Source: Pampus argenteus (taxonomy: Eukaryota; Chordata; Actinopteri; Scombriformes; Stromateidae). From it: a stretch of 64,000 nt of DNA. The stretch lies in the NCBI GenBank assembly GCA_036937835.1, contig CM072879.1:9784001-9848000 (forward strand). The letters are read 5' to 3'. Shown one piece after another: positions 25,501-37,687 of this stretch. The notes under the pieces were generated by a model that did no database searches, was not told the DNA's origin, and saw only the letters and a program-made list of their open reading frames with translations. A program made the position numbers and the translations under genes. Numbering within the stretch: the stretch's first letter is position 1; every line of letters starts with the position of its first letter.

Positions 25501-28500
25501 GTGCCAGGTGGTCCAGAAGGTCCACGAGCTCCAATTGGTCCCTGAGGTCCAGGACCTCCGGCAGCACCGGGGTTACCACGCTCTCCCTTAAGGAACACAC
25601 AGACAAAGTCAGTGGATGGTCTATTGCCTCATCACAAACGTTCAAAAGTAATCTGAGGGAAATGTTCTGTTTTGTTACACAACTATTTTAGAGGTTCAGG
25701 CATCAAATAGAAAGTCTGTGAGCCAATTAGGAAATAAAGGAGCACCGGCGGTTATGGGCTTTGATTCATTTAGTGCAAATAGACAGTGCTTCTTAAATTT
25801 GAATAGGTGAATACCCAATCTAGCAATATAAAAAGGCACAATAAGTAGAGTTCAAGTGTACTCTGGAAAACAAACATACCTTAGCACCAGCGGGTCCAGC
25901 AGCTCCTGGTTCTCCTGGGCTACCCTGAATGGTGATACATGAATGGTTGGTTAGAGTTGTATTGTGACTCTTACCATTTATTGCTTTGTTCATCTATGGC
26001 ATACACTCTTGACTGTTGACGATGATGACCATGTATTATTACTTACTCTTTCTCCAGTCTTGCCAGACTCTCCGGGAGGTCCTGCAGGGCCAGGCAGACC
26101 CTGTAAATATTGAGACGCAACATCAACACCAGTCGAATCAAAAGTAACATTTATACAAATACTGCTTTCTAAAAGGTACACTAAAATACAGGGGATGTAT
26201 CTAATGTTTTGAAAAGCTTCCAAGGAAATCTTTTTTTGATGTAGCTACTGACATGGATATACAATTCATTTTGTGTTTGTGAATATGTTTCTTTTTGGGT
26301 CATTTTTTTTTTTTTAGCTCTGTTAACAATGAGCTGATGATTAGTGCATCAAATGTGGTTTGGCAGTTTTTTTTTCTTACAGTAAATGGCATGCCTGAAG
26401 GACAGTAAAACAATGTACTGGCTAAAACAACACTGAAGGGTTTATATAGAGACAGAAGATGGATTCAAACCTGGAAGCCAGGAGCTCCTGAGGGTCCCTG
26501 CTCTCCCTTTGCACCATGGCTGCCCTGTTGAGAGAAAGAACCAAGACCATTGTTAAACAAAGACACATTGATATATAGCAGTTATAGCAGTGAAATTGAG
26601 AATATTCTATGTATCTGTCGGAAAAATGGGGAACTACTGCGTCATTAGATTATGTATGCAAGCCTACTTACAGCAGGTCCAGTAGCTCCTGTAGCTCCAT
26701 TGTTGCCATCAGCTCCAGGGGCTCCCTAAACACAGAGACAGGTACATGATGACATGTTATAACAACAGACAACGGATGACTTCCTTAATGGCAAATTATA
26801 TTATAAGAAACAATTGTTTTTGACTCACTCTCAGTCCAGTAGGACCAGCGGCTCCCTTGTCTCCAGGTTTGCCAGGATCGCCCTGAAGGAGGTAAAAGGT
26901 AATATAAGTTATGGTGAACTAGTCATATCATATATCATTCCATTTCCTGGTGCAGTAATAGCCTTGTTTCTACTTACAGCAGGTCCCTTGGGTCCTGGGA
27001 AGCCAATGTTTCCAGTTGGGCCTCTAGGTCCAGTTGGGCCGGGAGGACCGGTGCGGCCATCTTGTCCAGCAGGACCCTGGAGAAGGAAACAGGAAGTAGG
27101 AGGAGGAAGTAATGTTAATTGGATTAATTAAAGCAAACATGATTATGAACATGACAGAAGGAGACAGAAGTGATATACCGTTTACAGAAGTTTAATAAAA
27201 ATATATCTATTTGGAAACTTTAGGTTTACTCACAACTGCGCCCTCCTTTCCTTGGGGTCCAGAGCTTCCAGGGCTTCCTGGGGCACCCTGTAGAAAATAA
27301 ATATTGGTCAGTCATAAAATATATGTACTGTCATTATACCGCTACATCTCCAAACTATTCAAACACAGCTATTTTAAATGACTGCATGGATCAGAACCCT
27401 ACGCTACTGTTCAAAAACAAAACATAGTGGAAGACTCACCCTGAGACCAGCTGAACCAGGCTCACCAGCACGGCCAGCATCTCCAGGGGGTCCACGAGGT
27501 CCACCTGCACCAGTTGCACCACGAGCACCAGGCATACCCTGTGAGAAGGAGACAAAGAGGTGGAAGAGAAATGAGGAAGGTGTTTCACCACAAATTAATG
27601 TTGACTGTATTATTATTATATATTATATTTTGACTATATTGTTATTTGCTGGCAGCATGTTGGGGGAATGACATTTGTTTATCGAACACTTACAATGGGG
27701 CCAGTTCTTCCCTCAGAACCAGGCATACCACGGCCTCCAGGAGCACCCTATAGGAGATACACACACAGGCATTAGCAGGTGATACAAGTAACATGTCTCT
27801 GGTTTTAGATATACAACAACATCCATCAGAAACGGTGATCTAGTACTCACTCTAGCTCCACGGACACCAGCTGGGCCAGTGGCACCAAGCTCGCCGGTAG
27901 GTCCTCTCTTGCCCTCCTCACCCTGAGATCCGGGGGCTCCCTGAGGTCCAGAATTACCCTGAGGAAGACAACAAGTTGAAGGACACCACCAAACCAGACG
28001 TGATGGAGAGTGACGTTCTTTTTTTATAAATGTAAAAAACAAACAAGATCAGGATATGATTAAAACTTACAGGCTCTCCTTTGGGACCACCATCTCCCTT
28101 AACACCCTGAGGACCAGGATCTCCCTAAAATAGATGCAGATAAACAGAGGCAATTACTGAAAAGAACAATCATCAATCAGGGTGTATGCATTATATGGAT
28201 ACATGTGTAAATTTGTTTTTGTGCATGTGTACTCACAGCCAAGCCTCTAGCACCAATAGCACCATCAGGGCCCTGTGGTCCAGGTCCTCCTCTTGCTCCG
28301 GGGAAGCCAGGAGCTCCAGCTAAACCAGGGGTGCCCTAAACATCAGCCATAACAGACAGGTGAGCATCACTCAACAGCTTGAAAATTTGTCTTTATTTTA
28401 TCTATTCTGTTTATCTCTTCTTTTTTTTTGGATTTACCATAATATATATTAATAGAGACTATATTCAGATAAATCTAAATAGAAATATAAAAATGACACA

Positions 28501-31500
28501 GTATGCAGTGTTATCAGTAAAATGTTCTGTAATCGAAACAACCTCATTATTCATGTGTTATGTGTGCAGCATGGCATAGGCCTAATTGCTGTCACCTGTA
28601 GGTGACCCAGGATGACATTTTGACACATGTACTTCTGGTACAACTACTTACAGCAGCTCCCTTGGCTCCAGCCAGGCCGTTAGCACCAGCGGAACCCTAG
28701 GAGGAAAAGACAAGAAAACAGGGAATCCAATCAAAACAAATGTTAAAAATAAGACTGAAAAATGAATTGCAGCAAAATAATTACATCTTACTATTTGAAA
28801 CATTAAACAAGGCTACAAAAATATTTTACTTTTTTTTTTTTATTCCAAAGCCTTATAATATGTAATATGTTATGATATCACACTTGAAATGTAACTACTG
28901 TAAATAAATGTTTATAGATCTTCATGAACTTAAGCAATAAGTGACAGAGGAACATACAGCAGTACTTCAAAAGAAATGCTAAACATATTATGTGTGCCAT
29001 AATATTTATAACGCACAGATCCACCTTCTTATTTATCAGAATTACACTTTTTAAAATTGACTGATTGAATGACTGTTTGGAGTCTAAAACAAGCACTAAC
29101 TAAAAGACATGCTCATGCTAATAATTATTGCAGGCCTGTTGATGAGTGACAGGACAATCGGGGCACCAACATGTTTGTGTACTTACTGCAAGACCAGTGG
29201 GACCAGTAACACCATTAACACCAGGCTCTCCTCTAGATCCCTGAGCTCCAGATGGGCCAGTTGCTCCAGCAGGTCCAATCTCTCCCTGTCAAAGATCACA
29301 CACATCCACAATCAAATAATGTCTCCTTGATACCTGGTGGCTATTGGTGACATAATGTGAGCAGTATTGTATTTATTATGAAAATGAACATTTACTGGAG
29401 CTGTTCTGTGTGAACTATTTACTTGGGGATATCACAGGGTACAATAAGATATTGACAATGATAGATACTGCATCAAAAAGATTTAAAATAAAAGATAGAC
29501 ATGTCTCTGAATGATGCTAATACTGCGTGTTAATGAGAGTCGTCTTCCTTTGTGACAATAAACAGGAACCTCTGTGAGAGGCAACATCGTCAAAGGAGAG
29601 GAAATGCCACATGAAGTAACATTGAACATACCTTGGGGCCTGGACCACCAGGGAAACCTGGGGGACCACCAGCACCAACGGGGCCCTGTGAAGAAGAACA
29701 GCAGGCATGATGTCAGGATGTCTGTCATATATGTCAAAGTTCACATTAAGGTCAAAGCTTAAAAACCTAATCTTTGTCTAACATGGTTGCTGGTCTAGTT
29801 GCAATTATAGAAATTCTTTGTGACATTAACTGCTCCTTCTTTTGGTCATTTGTACACACCTGACCTAAAGCACATTCTGGATATGTATCTTGTTATGTAA
29901 AAAAAGGGCTTGATACTTACAGCGGGGCCAGAGGGTCCAACATTGCCATCAGCACCACGAGCACCAGCAGGGCCAGCAGGGCCAGCACGACCTCTCTCAC
30001 CAGCTTGACCACGAGCTCCCTGAGGGGAAAATGCAAAGAAATCAGGAGAAATTAGAGAGGTTTATATATTATATAGCCTACATTGCAATAACTTGACATT
30101 TGTTGGGAACAATAAGAAACCAATTATTAAACGCACAACATTTTGTGCATAAATGGTGAAGGCTGAGCTTGATCAAGAACTTACAGCAAGTCCAGGGCTT
30201 CCAGCAGATCCATGTGCACCGGGCTCACCCTATAGAGAGGCAGGAGAAGGTGAATTAGGGTGACGAGTGTCTCAAAGTTGCAGGTTAATTTGTAATAGAA
30301 GATAATCTGCTCCTCTGGGATATTCAAAACGTCAAAAGCATTACATGGCCAGAATAAACTGCACATTCATCAACATTTGTTGCTAGTGCCCTTCTTACCT
30401 TGGGACCAGCACCACCGGGCTCTCCCTTGCGTCCATCGATACCAGTGTAACCCTGAAACACAGATAAAACGATGACGGTGAAAGATGTTTTCAGGGGTAT
30501 TGGCCTAGGGAGATAGGGATCTGTTTCTAAGTGTTTAAGTTCTTTAGGAAAGTAGCATGTGGATAAACTAGAATATTCACTCTTAAAAGCACATATAGGA
30601 GAGAAGATGTTTAAAGTCTCATGGGAAACATGAAGGAAAGTTGGGTTCCACAGGAAGTTTATCATCTGGCTCTGGTTTATATGGATTTATATTTTAACAT
30701 CAAAGATGACAGCAGTAAGACTTGCTACTTTCTGTCAATCCATTCAACAGATTTGTTTAAATGTAAGATTTTAAGCACTTTCATATTTCTTGTTATCTCC
30801 CCAGGAGACAGGAAGAAGAAGGTTTTTAGGTCTATAATAACTTCCAGTGTCACTCATAATGAAGATAAATCCTCCCAAGAAAACAAGGTCCAATTTTAAA
30901 AAGCACAGGTGTGTCTCTGTTCTCCCACTTAATTCTGTTTTGGTGCAGTTCTGGCTTCTTGCTTCAGGTCAGTGATATTCAGATGAGCAGGTAAAGCAGC
31001 AGGCAAATATCAGCACTCACTCTGTGTCCCTTCATTCCTGGAAGTCCAGGGGTTCCGGGGAATCCACGAGCACCCTGAAAGTAAAAACAAAGAGAGCATT
31101 ACTACATACTCCACTTTTCGTATCTGTTTGTGGCCTGTATGTCCTTCCAGAAGGTAATCATTTCAACTAATTCACTACTTTAAACAAGCAGTTCACATTA
31201 TGTCACTGGTTGCGTTAGGTGTTTTAGTGAAAATCACTTACCTGAGGTCCAGGGACACCTCTGTCTCCAGGCTTGCCTGGTCTACCGTTGTTACCCTGTG
31301 AGTCAAGGAAAGAGCCCTTAACATTTGACACTGAACCGATGAGAAACTCTACATCAACAACTCAACACAATCTCAAGAAAGCAAGGAAACTTTACAAAAT
31401 ATTTAAACAAAATTATCTTCTAAAATGTTCTTGTGTAGAAACACAAATGTATACGTACATCATCTCCAGCTTTGCCAGGAGGTCCTGGGGGGCCACGAGC

Positions 31501-34500
31501 ACCAATAGCTCCCTTGGAAAGAAAAGCAGAGCATTGATAAGATTTCACAGATGATGCATATTTTTTATTATATTGTGAATATTTTGGAGGATAATCTTAC
31601 TGTCTGTCCAGGCTCTCCGGGCTCACCAGCGTGTCCAGTGTGTCCTTGAGCTCCCTGTTGAATGATATGAAGCACAGCAATTAGTCATAATGTAGACAGC
31701 ATAACAAGTGCATGTTCATGGCTGATTGATCAGACAATTGATGTAAATAATACAACTATGTAAAAGTGTCAACTTACAGGGGGTCCGGGAGGTCCGGGTG
31801 GGCCTCTAGGTCCCATCAGACCCTGAGAAGGAGAAAAACAATTAATGACGACACTAAACAAAGTTATCCTTAAGCATTTTTGTCTTGAGCATCGCTGCAA
31901 TTGTAACAGAACTAGAATTAAGATTCAGAGAAATCTACAAAAAATAATTGACAGCTTGCAGCTTGGAGTTTGTAGGTGAATAGTGCTATGATGGATACAT
32001 GGATCAGTGTAATATCTGACAACGTGTTATGCTTGTGGTGCATGTGTGTGTGATAGAAAGAAGAGAGCCCTCACAATGGGTCCAGGGCCGGGATCAGGAG
32101 CTTTAACACCATCATACTGAGCAGCAAAATTCTGCAAAAAGCAAAAATAAAGCACTGGTTAGTTGTACATACTATGAACTTGTTATGATACAATGATCAA
32201 ACATAAAAAAAAAAAAAATTCTCACAATGATGGGTGCATATTTGCACATAAAAAGTGATTTAACATAAGCTGCAAGGAAGCCTTTTACATTTTTAGGGTT
32301 TGACAATTTAGGCAATTTAGCTTTAACACTTGTAGCCTAGTTGTGTATCAAGCATTTTTATATTTTATAAAGCCCGTGGGGTCAAATGGGTAAAGGACAA
32401 AAGGTCAAAGGTCATACAGTTATCATACAATTATTAATGAGGTAACAAGGTCAACAGAAGTTTTTAAAGAAATCAGGAATGTGTTTCATGGGTCTCGACA
32501 GTATGACACAGCAGCAGATCCCTGAATACGATGAATGTCAGTCAGATTCAAATATATCAAATATAGATGTTATTCTGAGTTTGCATCATAAATAATGCTG
32601 GTTGCCAAATTAAAGCAAATGACATGTTTTGGACCACTTTTGATACAAACACTGCGAAGCCAAGCTGGTTATTTTGTAAATGCAAACAGTAGACTTACTC
32701 CACTGAGTCCAGGCATGCCAGGGGGTCCAGGGGGGCCCTCGCGGCCAGGAAGTCCGGGTAAACCATCTTTTCCATTAGGGCCTTGAGGACCCTGTAAAAC
32801 ACAGATGATATATCGTAAGTAAACAAAGTTATTGAATGAACAGCTGCTGATGGCTGAGGATGTTGCCATGAAGTGAACCCTGCAGTACCTGAAAAAGCTT
32901 GTTTCCTCGTAATAAACGAATCAGTAGATCCGTAAACAGCCAAAGCAGCTGTTGCAGCAGCATATATTAATGTGCTCTTATTATATTCTGCATGATGAGC
33001 ATAGACTTAATATCAGAAATGTTGAAAAAAACCCACTACTATTTAAAAAAATAAATAAAATGCAACTGTATTGAAATAAATTGTGTCACAATATTTTAAA
33101 TAGCATCTATCATGTGTATTCACAATTACAATTACCCTTGTAAACATAAGGGCTATGAAGGGTCTAAACAAAGGGGCGTGGCCTACTGACGTTCGGAGGT
33201 CAAAAGATGGCAACAAACACTGTGCCAAAGATGCTTCATAAACATACCACATTAAACACTTGAATTACACAATTAACAACTGTTGTTTCATCAAAAGCAG
33301 CAGTTTCACTTCAGCTTACCCTGTCACCTTGAGGTCCTTTGTCTCCTCTGGGACCCTGCAGAAATAAATTACTCAGTTAGCCCAAAACACAGAGCAGATG
33401 GCTCAACATAATGCCAAACTATTCAAGCAAAGCTGACCACTACTTTCTCTTCTGAGCCACGGTAAATGTAACTAAAGGCTTTCAATTGTGTTCAAATGAT
33501 CTGGTATATATTTACGTTTATAAAATGTGTATGCAAACATGACCTTACAGAGGGAGGCCAAGCAAGTTAAAACCAGTTTCAGTAATTAGGTTAGACATTT
33601 CAATGAGGCCCTTTGACCTTTTCTAACTTAAACTATATTTCCTGTGTCTGATATACCACACTCTAGGTGTTAAAAGACACACAACGACGACATAATGACT
33701 TTTCCCTAAGTAGAAAAAAAAGATAAACAAATTTATCCATACAGTCAACATTTAGGTTATATCAAACATTCAGTTTATCTCTGCCTTTGCATAAGCGTGA
33801 GGGTGAGTTGACATAATGGATAAAATAACTAAGCATGCAAAATGTCACTGTGACACTGTCACAGGAATACGTGGCACATGCTCATGCAGACACAAGAGTT
33901 AAGATTACAACAGGGCAGAGCAATGTGCATGTGATACAAATGACCGACATGTGCACAGAGACACTGCAATGCAATCAGGTGTCCCAACAAGCTCTTAGCA
34001 GTAAGAGAATATTGGTCCACAAAACAATTAAAGTTCTGACATATTACCAGAAGAAAACAGTGTGTAATGCACCTTTAAAACTTTAAAATGTTACTGATAA
34101 AGCTGCCTATATATACTATCAGGTACTTCATCGTTTTTTTTTTTGCAATCTCAATTATGAGCAGAATCATTTAAAGAAACACCCATCAGGGACTATTTGT
34201 TTTTTTTTATTAAAGAAAAAACTCAATATTTTTAGTCTTTCTTCAATCTAAACTGAATATTTCACTTTTATTTGCTGGTCTGAGACCAGATTTTCCTTGC
34301 TTAATTGAAATCCCAATGCAGGAGCAGTGGAAGGCTTCAAACTGACCCAAGGCCAGCTGTTAGGGGCAAATCTCGCTCTACCTCTCTTCGCTGTCCTCAG
34401 AAAGGATCCTTTGTACCAGGCCCCAAGGGTGCCTCAGCACTGCGGTTTTAGCTTTCATTGACACAATCTTTAGCCAATAGGACCCTCACCTATTCATAGA

Positions 34501-36521
34501 CAGGAAGGGAAATAATTTTGTTCAGGGGTAGAAATTCCTAAAAGAAAATGCTCTGCCATCGTTGAGATTGCTCGGTCAGCGTGGCTGGTTTCGGAAAGGC
34601 AAAAAGGCGAAAGTGACAAGGTACAGCTATCTTTACGAAATGTTGTTGTCATGATTGCATGCATATGTACTAACCATGGCTGTGGCGTTGGAGAGATGAG
34701 GAGGAGGAAGAGGGAGAAGAGGAGGGTGGGAGAGAAAAAAGGGAATACTCCGTTAGAACATGATAGGCACATTTTAGAGCAAAACAGTCACCTGAAAGAG
34801 AAACAATGTCATTTGCAACCATCTATATGCTTCTTCAATGTTAACCTCTTCTTGTTACTGTTTTTTCCTCGGCATGAGAAAAAAAAGTCTTGAAAATGTA
34901 GACTGAAAAATTAGTATCTCTATTATGCAGAACTAAGACTGGACATGACATTAACGAACATGTGAAATAGAAATCTACACTTTTTACACGTTTTCTAAAC
35001 GGTGTCAACCTTCATCTGGGGCATAAAACTATGTCAGAATCTGGGACTGTCACAACATTATCACTCTGATTTATCGCTTGTATCTTTTTGCTAACAACCT
35101 GCTTCTTGTACAACATGTCTCAGCCCAAACCAATAGTGCAGCTGAGAGCCATCTGCACGGTATATGAATCACAGCATACTTCAAAATGTCTAACTTTGTA
35201 ATGAATGTGAATCTCAGTGTTAGTCCAATAGCATTCCAGACTTATTTACGACTATTAACAGCTACGACTGCAAACAGGCCTGAACAGGTAGTTTATGCTC
35301 TTAGGACAGGAATAGTTGTCCTGCTTCTGCAAACAAGATAAGAACTACAGCACTGTGACATCTGTTATTAATGCTACAGTATTAATAAAGGCTGTTGAAA
35401 ATGTGTGAAAAAATGAATGAAACATTTTATCCCGATTAAGACTGATTTCTGTTATCCAAATTTGTTTAAAAAGTGTTAAAAAGTTGTATCTCGTATCTAC
35501 ATCTGGTTGCAGTTATTACACGCCAGTGAAACTGAGCATAAACTGCTCTGCCTGAATCTGGACCAGATGCTCACGGATGGGTTTGCTCAACTGGGACCTC
35601 TCCATGAACTCTAAAACGTCATGTCAAATCTGCACCACAAGGCGGCGCACATGGACATGTAAAGTGAGAATATTCATCTACCTATTTGAGGTACTTTAAT
35701 ATTGAAACGTTGCAAAAAAAAAATCAACTTAAACACGTATCTTATAATCTTTTCATTAAATAATTTGTGATTAAAATGATGTTAAACTCTTCAGGCATCA
35801 ACGTCAAATAGAGTTATAGAAAATGCTATTTTTAAAAAAAAAAATCTAGAAATACTGTTTTAATGTTAGCATTTAGTTTAATTTCTACTTTGAGAAATAG
35901 ATTTATATCTCTCGAAGGAGGAGAAAATCAAAATTGGTGCCAAGAAGATGTTTGCAGCCACTGCCACCAGGGGGAGACATTGTAGTTTCCTATAATAAAG
36001 CTTCATTCCCTGGACGTCTGGATGGAACAATATGTACAACGCCCCAAACTTTTTCCATCCTATAACTAAAAGAAAAAGCGCATTTAACCTTTTTTGATTA
36101 TTCTTCATGCATTATATGCTTTGAAACGACACTAGAGCGACTACTTTACACATCTCTTTTCAAAACGACAAACTTTTTTTTTTTTTTTTTTTTTTTTAAG
36201 GAGCTCGACTTCTCCTTCAAAGAAACTAATCAAATGACAATTATTGTATCCTTGGAAACAAAAACAAAAAAAAGAGTGATGAATCCTCAGCATGAATTCA
36301 ATCCGGTGAGTTTTATTCAGCAGTGCTTTGAGCTGTCTTCAGGTTGAACTTGATGTAAGTCCCAAAACAAAAGCCAAGCGCAAGATCCTCAAGCAGTGGG
36401 ACACGAAGAAAAATATCCATCATAGAAAAAGAGCAGATTTTAAAAACTTACATTGACATGATGCTAGGTATGAAGTTACTGCAAGCAGCAACAGAATCCG
36501 GGTATCCACAAAGCTGAGCAT
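19074..36521 (-). CDS. col1a2: collagen type I alpha 2 chain (procollagen), complete
   Basis: Secreted fibrillar collagen chain of type I collagen. Exons in transcript order: 36521-36452, 34679-34675 (proposed), 33355-33320, 32791-32699, 32131-32075, 31822-31778, 31654-31601, 31512-31459, 31295-31242, 31074-31021, 30452-30399, 30229-30185, 30019-29921, 29685-29632, 29285-29187, 28696-28652, 28335-28237, 28124-28071, 27958-27851, 27747-27694, 27538-27440, 27287-27234, 27076-26978, 26882-26829, 26725-26672, 26524-26471, 26100-26047, 25924-25880, 25586-25488, 25236-25129, 24994-24941, 24851-24798, 24197-24144, 23972-23919, 23759-23652, 23445-23392, 23067-23014, 22841-22680, 22511-22404, 22146-22039, 21839-21786, 21687-21580, 21448-21395, 21254-21147, 20986-20933, 20594-20487, 20392-20149, 20036-19852, 19739-19497, 19220-19074. 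Total 4068 nt, 1355 residues. Signal peptide MLSFVDTRILLLLAVT and C-terminal DIGGADQEFGLDIGPVCFK identify alpha-2(I). Helix exons are 45, 54, 99, 108 or 162 nt, each starting with Gly. Confidence 0.97.
20487..32131 (-). other. col1a2: col1a2 main triple-helix and N-telopeptide exons
   Basis: Forty-one exons from 31822-31778 to 20594-20487 add up to 2988 nt (996 residues) of unbroken Gly-X-Y. With GPI from the telopeptide exon and 15 residues in the first C-propeptide exon this gives 1014 residues, 338 triplets, the usual fibrillar length. Exon 32131-32075 holds the N-proteinase site and telopeptide NFAAQYDGVK, with a candidate cross-link lysine. Helix lysine K87 is kept (GLPGMKGHR, exon 31074-31021). 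I saw no Gly substitution or stop. Confidence 0.93.
22513..22548. repeat. (CA)n microsatellite abutting a col1a2 acceptor
   Basis: About 16 CA units on the plus strand, read as (TG)n on the col1a2 strand. They end only a few bases before the 3' splice site of exon 22511-22404, replacing the usual pyrimidine tract. Confidence 0.9.
33356..36451 (-). other. col1a2: col1a2 first introns
   Basis: About 3.1 kb between the signal-peptide exon and the first collagenous exon, interrupted only by the proposed 5-nt exon at 34679-34675. Contains a GC-richer stretch near 34330-34480 with an inverted CCAAT motif, and a 24-nt T run at 36174-36197. In mammals early COL1A2 introns carry regulatory elements; none can be proved here. 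Confidence 0.5.
34675..34679 (-). other. col1a2: proposed 5-nt col1a2 micro-exon
   Basis: Reads CCATG between a CCACAG acceptor, preceded by about 50 nt of nearly pure pyrimidine (plus-strand 34690-34741), and a GTTAGT donor. Exon 1 ends in phase 1 and the next clear exon starts in phase 0, so an exon of length 2 mod 3 is required. This one adds Ser-Met after the signal peptide and makes the whole CDS divisible by three. Confidence 0.5.
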
Positions 36522-36549
36522 GTCTAAATGGACATGCAGACTCCTTGTG
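36506..36549 (-). promoter_or_regulatory. col1a2: collagen 5' stem-loop around the col1a2 start codon
   Basis: Inner arms 36518-36524 and 36531-36537 are perfect 7-nt inverted repeats (GCATGTC/GACATGC). An outer stem pairs CACAAG-type sequence at both ends. The col1a2 ATG (36521-36519) lies in the 3' arm. Layout and sequence match the 5' stem-loop of vertebrate COL1A1, COL1A2 and COL3A1 mRNAs, which LARP6 binds to control translation. LARP6 binding here is inferred. Confidence 0.85.
36524..36535 (-). CDS. upstream ORF in the col1a2 5' stem-loop
   Basis: ATG TCC ATT TAG: a three-residue ORF ending two bases before the main start codon, inside the stem-loop. Human type I collagen mRNAs have a small uORF in the same place. 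Translation is not shown. Confidence 0.6.
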   Translation of the reverse strand: MSI

Positions 36550-36639
36550 CTGCTGAGCCCCTGTATTTAAACCACTTTCAAGCAGGCATACAGTTGTGGT
36601 GACGCGAGTAACTCCAAACTTAGCAGAAGCCTGCAGCCG

Positions 36640-36730
36640 TGATGCTAGAATAATAAAGTTCTATCAGGCCTATATATACGGCAGGAGGGTCCCTGGTCTG
36701 CGTGTCAAAAGTCAGCCCACCGGCCAATGA
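36640..36730 (-). promoter_or_regulatory. col1a2: col1a2 core promoter
   Basis: TATATATA at 36671-36678, about 150 nt upstream of the start codon, predicts transcription from near 36640-36645 and a 5' UTR of about 120 nt. A CCAAT motif in inverted orientation for this gene (plus-strand CCAAT at 36724-36728) lies about 50 nt further upstream, as in the mammalian COL1A2 promoter where NF-Y binds. Confidence 0.75.
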
Positions 36731-37656
36731 GAGAAGAGAAACCCAATCTGACTCCCATCCCTCTGCAGCTAGGAGTCAGTCATGTGGTCCTGCATCTCCC
36801 AGCCTCCTCTCCACCAGACAGCGTTTGGCAAAAACTTTGGCGATGATGACGAGTACAGCGTTTTAATTAGATCCATTCTTTTTGAGGACGTGGACAGCGT
36901 CGAGGTTTTAAAAGGGAGAAGAAGGCCTATGTGTTTTTTTCCCTCCTCTCTCTCTCTTACGGGTTGCAGTGAATCCGGAGTGTCAGTATACCGAGAGATG
37001 CGGGACGTTCAGCAGTTTGGCTTTGCGCTTAAAATGTGCCCGTTTTGCTGCTTGTAGATGGGCATCAGTTGGCACCGAGAGGGCCTGGGTCTCATCTCCG
37101 TTGGATTTCATAGACACAAATCACTTTTAGAGAACGTGTATGATGATTATCTGTTGAATTTCTTTTGATCTGCTGGAGTTGTGTTTGAATGGACTTTTAG
37201 TCATTTTTACGCACGGATATTTTTTTACGCAACTCTGATACTTTTTTTTTGTATTGCTTTGAAGGGCGTTTTATTTTCAACTTTGTGTAATATATGATTG
37301 GTATACATATCCCCATAATACAGACGAACCGATTTTTGTGTCATACTTAGTTGTTTCTACTCAAGTGCAGACCATAAAACCACCAAGCATTTCCTGAGCA
37401 ATCTACTCTGTAAAATAAAATAAAATAAAATGCATCTGAACTCTGTGTGAGTTCAAAGCAGTGTAAGTTTTGACCCATTGTAGTTTTTGAGCACTGAAAC
37501 TTTTACTTTTTGTAAAGTGGTTCACGTACAACATATACAACATATACAACATAGCTTTAGACTGACAAAAGGCAGGTGTGAAGGAGATATCTAATTTCAA
37601 CCTCTCTCTCTCTCTCTATCTCTCTGTCTCTCTCTCTCTTTCTCTCTATCCCTGTG

Positions 37657-37687
<31 letters not shown>

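Noticed and set aside
20123..27671. Numerous plus-strand proline/serine-rich ORFs
   Set aside because: Antisense or shifted readings of col1a2 Gly-X-Y exons.
34376..34400. Alternative col1a2 exon 2 candidate with a CTGAG acceptor and GTAGAG donor
   Set aside because: In the frame set by exon 1 it creates an immediate TGA stop, and its acceptor is much weaker than the one at 34680.
36782..37057. 91-codon ORF just upstream of the col1a2 promoter
   Set aside because: Not recognised and without a clear promoter or splice signals. A divergent transcript is possible but unsupported.
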